From Aspidapion aeneum (Eukaryota; Arthropoda; Insecta; Coleoptera; Brentidae): a stretch of DNA of 64,000 nucleotides. Under the pieces are notes generated by a model. It was not told the origin of the DNA and did not search any database. It was given only the letters and a program-made list of their open reading frames with translations. Below, piece after piece: positions 63,480-64,000 of the stretch (its first letter is position 1; every line of letters begins with the position of its first letter). Location: assembly GCA_963576565.1 (NCBI GenBank), contig OY755039.1:140871369-140935368 (forward strand), written 5' to 3'. Both the position numbers and the translations under genes were made by a program.

Positions 63480-64000
63480 TAAATTTAGAAAATGGTTCGA
63501 GTTGATAAAATGCGTAATCCGCACATGAATTGTATGCGTGATCAAATTCAGTAGCGTAACAATAAAATCTTATTAACGCTTCTATTTAGGATTCCACAGC
63601 TGTAGTCAGAATTAATAGATAGTTTAAGTTGTGCTACGTATTTTTACGTAAGCATGAGATTTGACAGTTACGCAAGCGCACTTGGTCACACCGTCGTCAA
63701 GGCCACGTTAGGAGCTTACGTATTTACGTTAGCTTACGGCAGTCTGCGGGCACCTTAACGTTACCAAAGAATAGAATTGGTTGATTGACCGATCGAAAAA
63801 TGAGGCCTAGACGATAATTTCCGCTTCCAGTACAAACGATTCTTGGCAAATATATTCCTACTGTAGTTGAAAAGACAAAAACAAAATTTTAACATCAAAA
63901 AAACACAGTGCCGAATTCCATATTCTCTGCTATTAGTAGACTTGTTATTGTAACGTAAAAACATTCATCTTAAACTCAAATATGGAACAAAACGTAGAGC
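63480..64000. other. Unassigned terminal sequence
   Basis: It contains short TACGTAAGC/GCTTACGTA palindromic words near 63639-63740. No gene is recognised. Confidence 0.5.

Overview
The window looks like nuclear DNA from an invertebrate, most likely an insect. It is very AT-rich, the two conserved housekeeping genes it touches are split by spliceosomal introns, and one of them is the eukaryotic-invertebrate type of trehalose-6-phosphate synthase (TPS). Nearly everything else is transposon-derived. I cannot name the species. A large, repeat-rich beetle-type genome would fit, but that is inference.

Host genes. Three consecutive minus-strand exons of TPS lie at 3764-3920, 1630-1740 and 1108-1260. 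They join in phase and carry the substrate-binding motifs of the GT20 domain. One plus-strand exon of cytoplasmic arginyl-tRNA synthetase lies at 26214-26339. A cluster of six closely related intronless C2H2 zinc-finger genes fills 36-58 kb: two 305-residue ten-finger genes on the minus strand, two similar genes on the plus strand, and two 157-residue truncated copies made by tandem duplication.

Layout. 0-4 kb: TPS exons with foldback repeats in and beside the introns. 4-10 kb: nested DNA transposons whose insertion order can be read from target-site duplications (TSDs). Two 609-bp TA-flanked MITEs are each interrupted, one by an 840-bp hAT-like element, the other by an RTE-like LINE that in turn carries a hAT MITE. 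10.6-16.1 kb: a 417-bp satellite array with a 1664-bp, four-unit higher-order repeat. 17-19.7 kb: AT-rich repeat debris. 19.7-29.8 kb: a very large inverted repeat with nearly identical 1.94-kb arms around a 4.16-kb spacer that holds the arginyl-tRNA synthetase exon. The left arm carries a 2027-bp Transib-type element, and the right arm keeps its empty target site. The spacer also has a 270-bp tandem repeat and a 181-bp-arm palindrome. 30-36 kb: foldback and microsatellite-bearing MITEs. 36-58 kb: the zinc-finger cluster, interleaved with nested hAT-like, pogo-like and foldback elements. 58-64 kb: more MITEs, including one pair of inverted arms that contain a tRNA-Arg-derived sequence.

The most distinctive observations are these: the Transib element with an RSS-heptamer-like end, a CGACG TSD and a matching empty site; the zinc-finger paralogues whose main differences fall on helix position +6 of finger 7; the tandem-duplication breakpoint that turns an internal Met codon into the start of two truncated finger genes; the satellite higher-order repeat; and tRNA-Arg-like cloverleaves inside inverted repeats. 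I saw no prokaryotic or viral gene system, CRISPR array or rRNA gene. All family names come from motif recognition by eye, without database searches.
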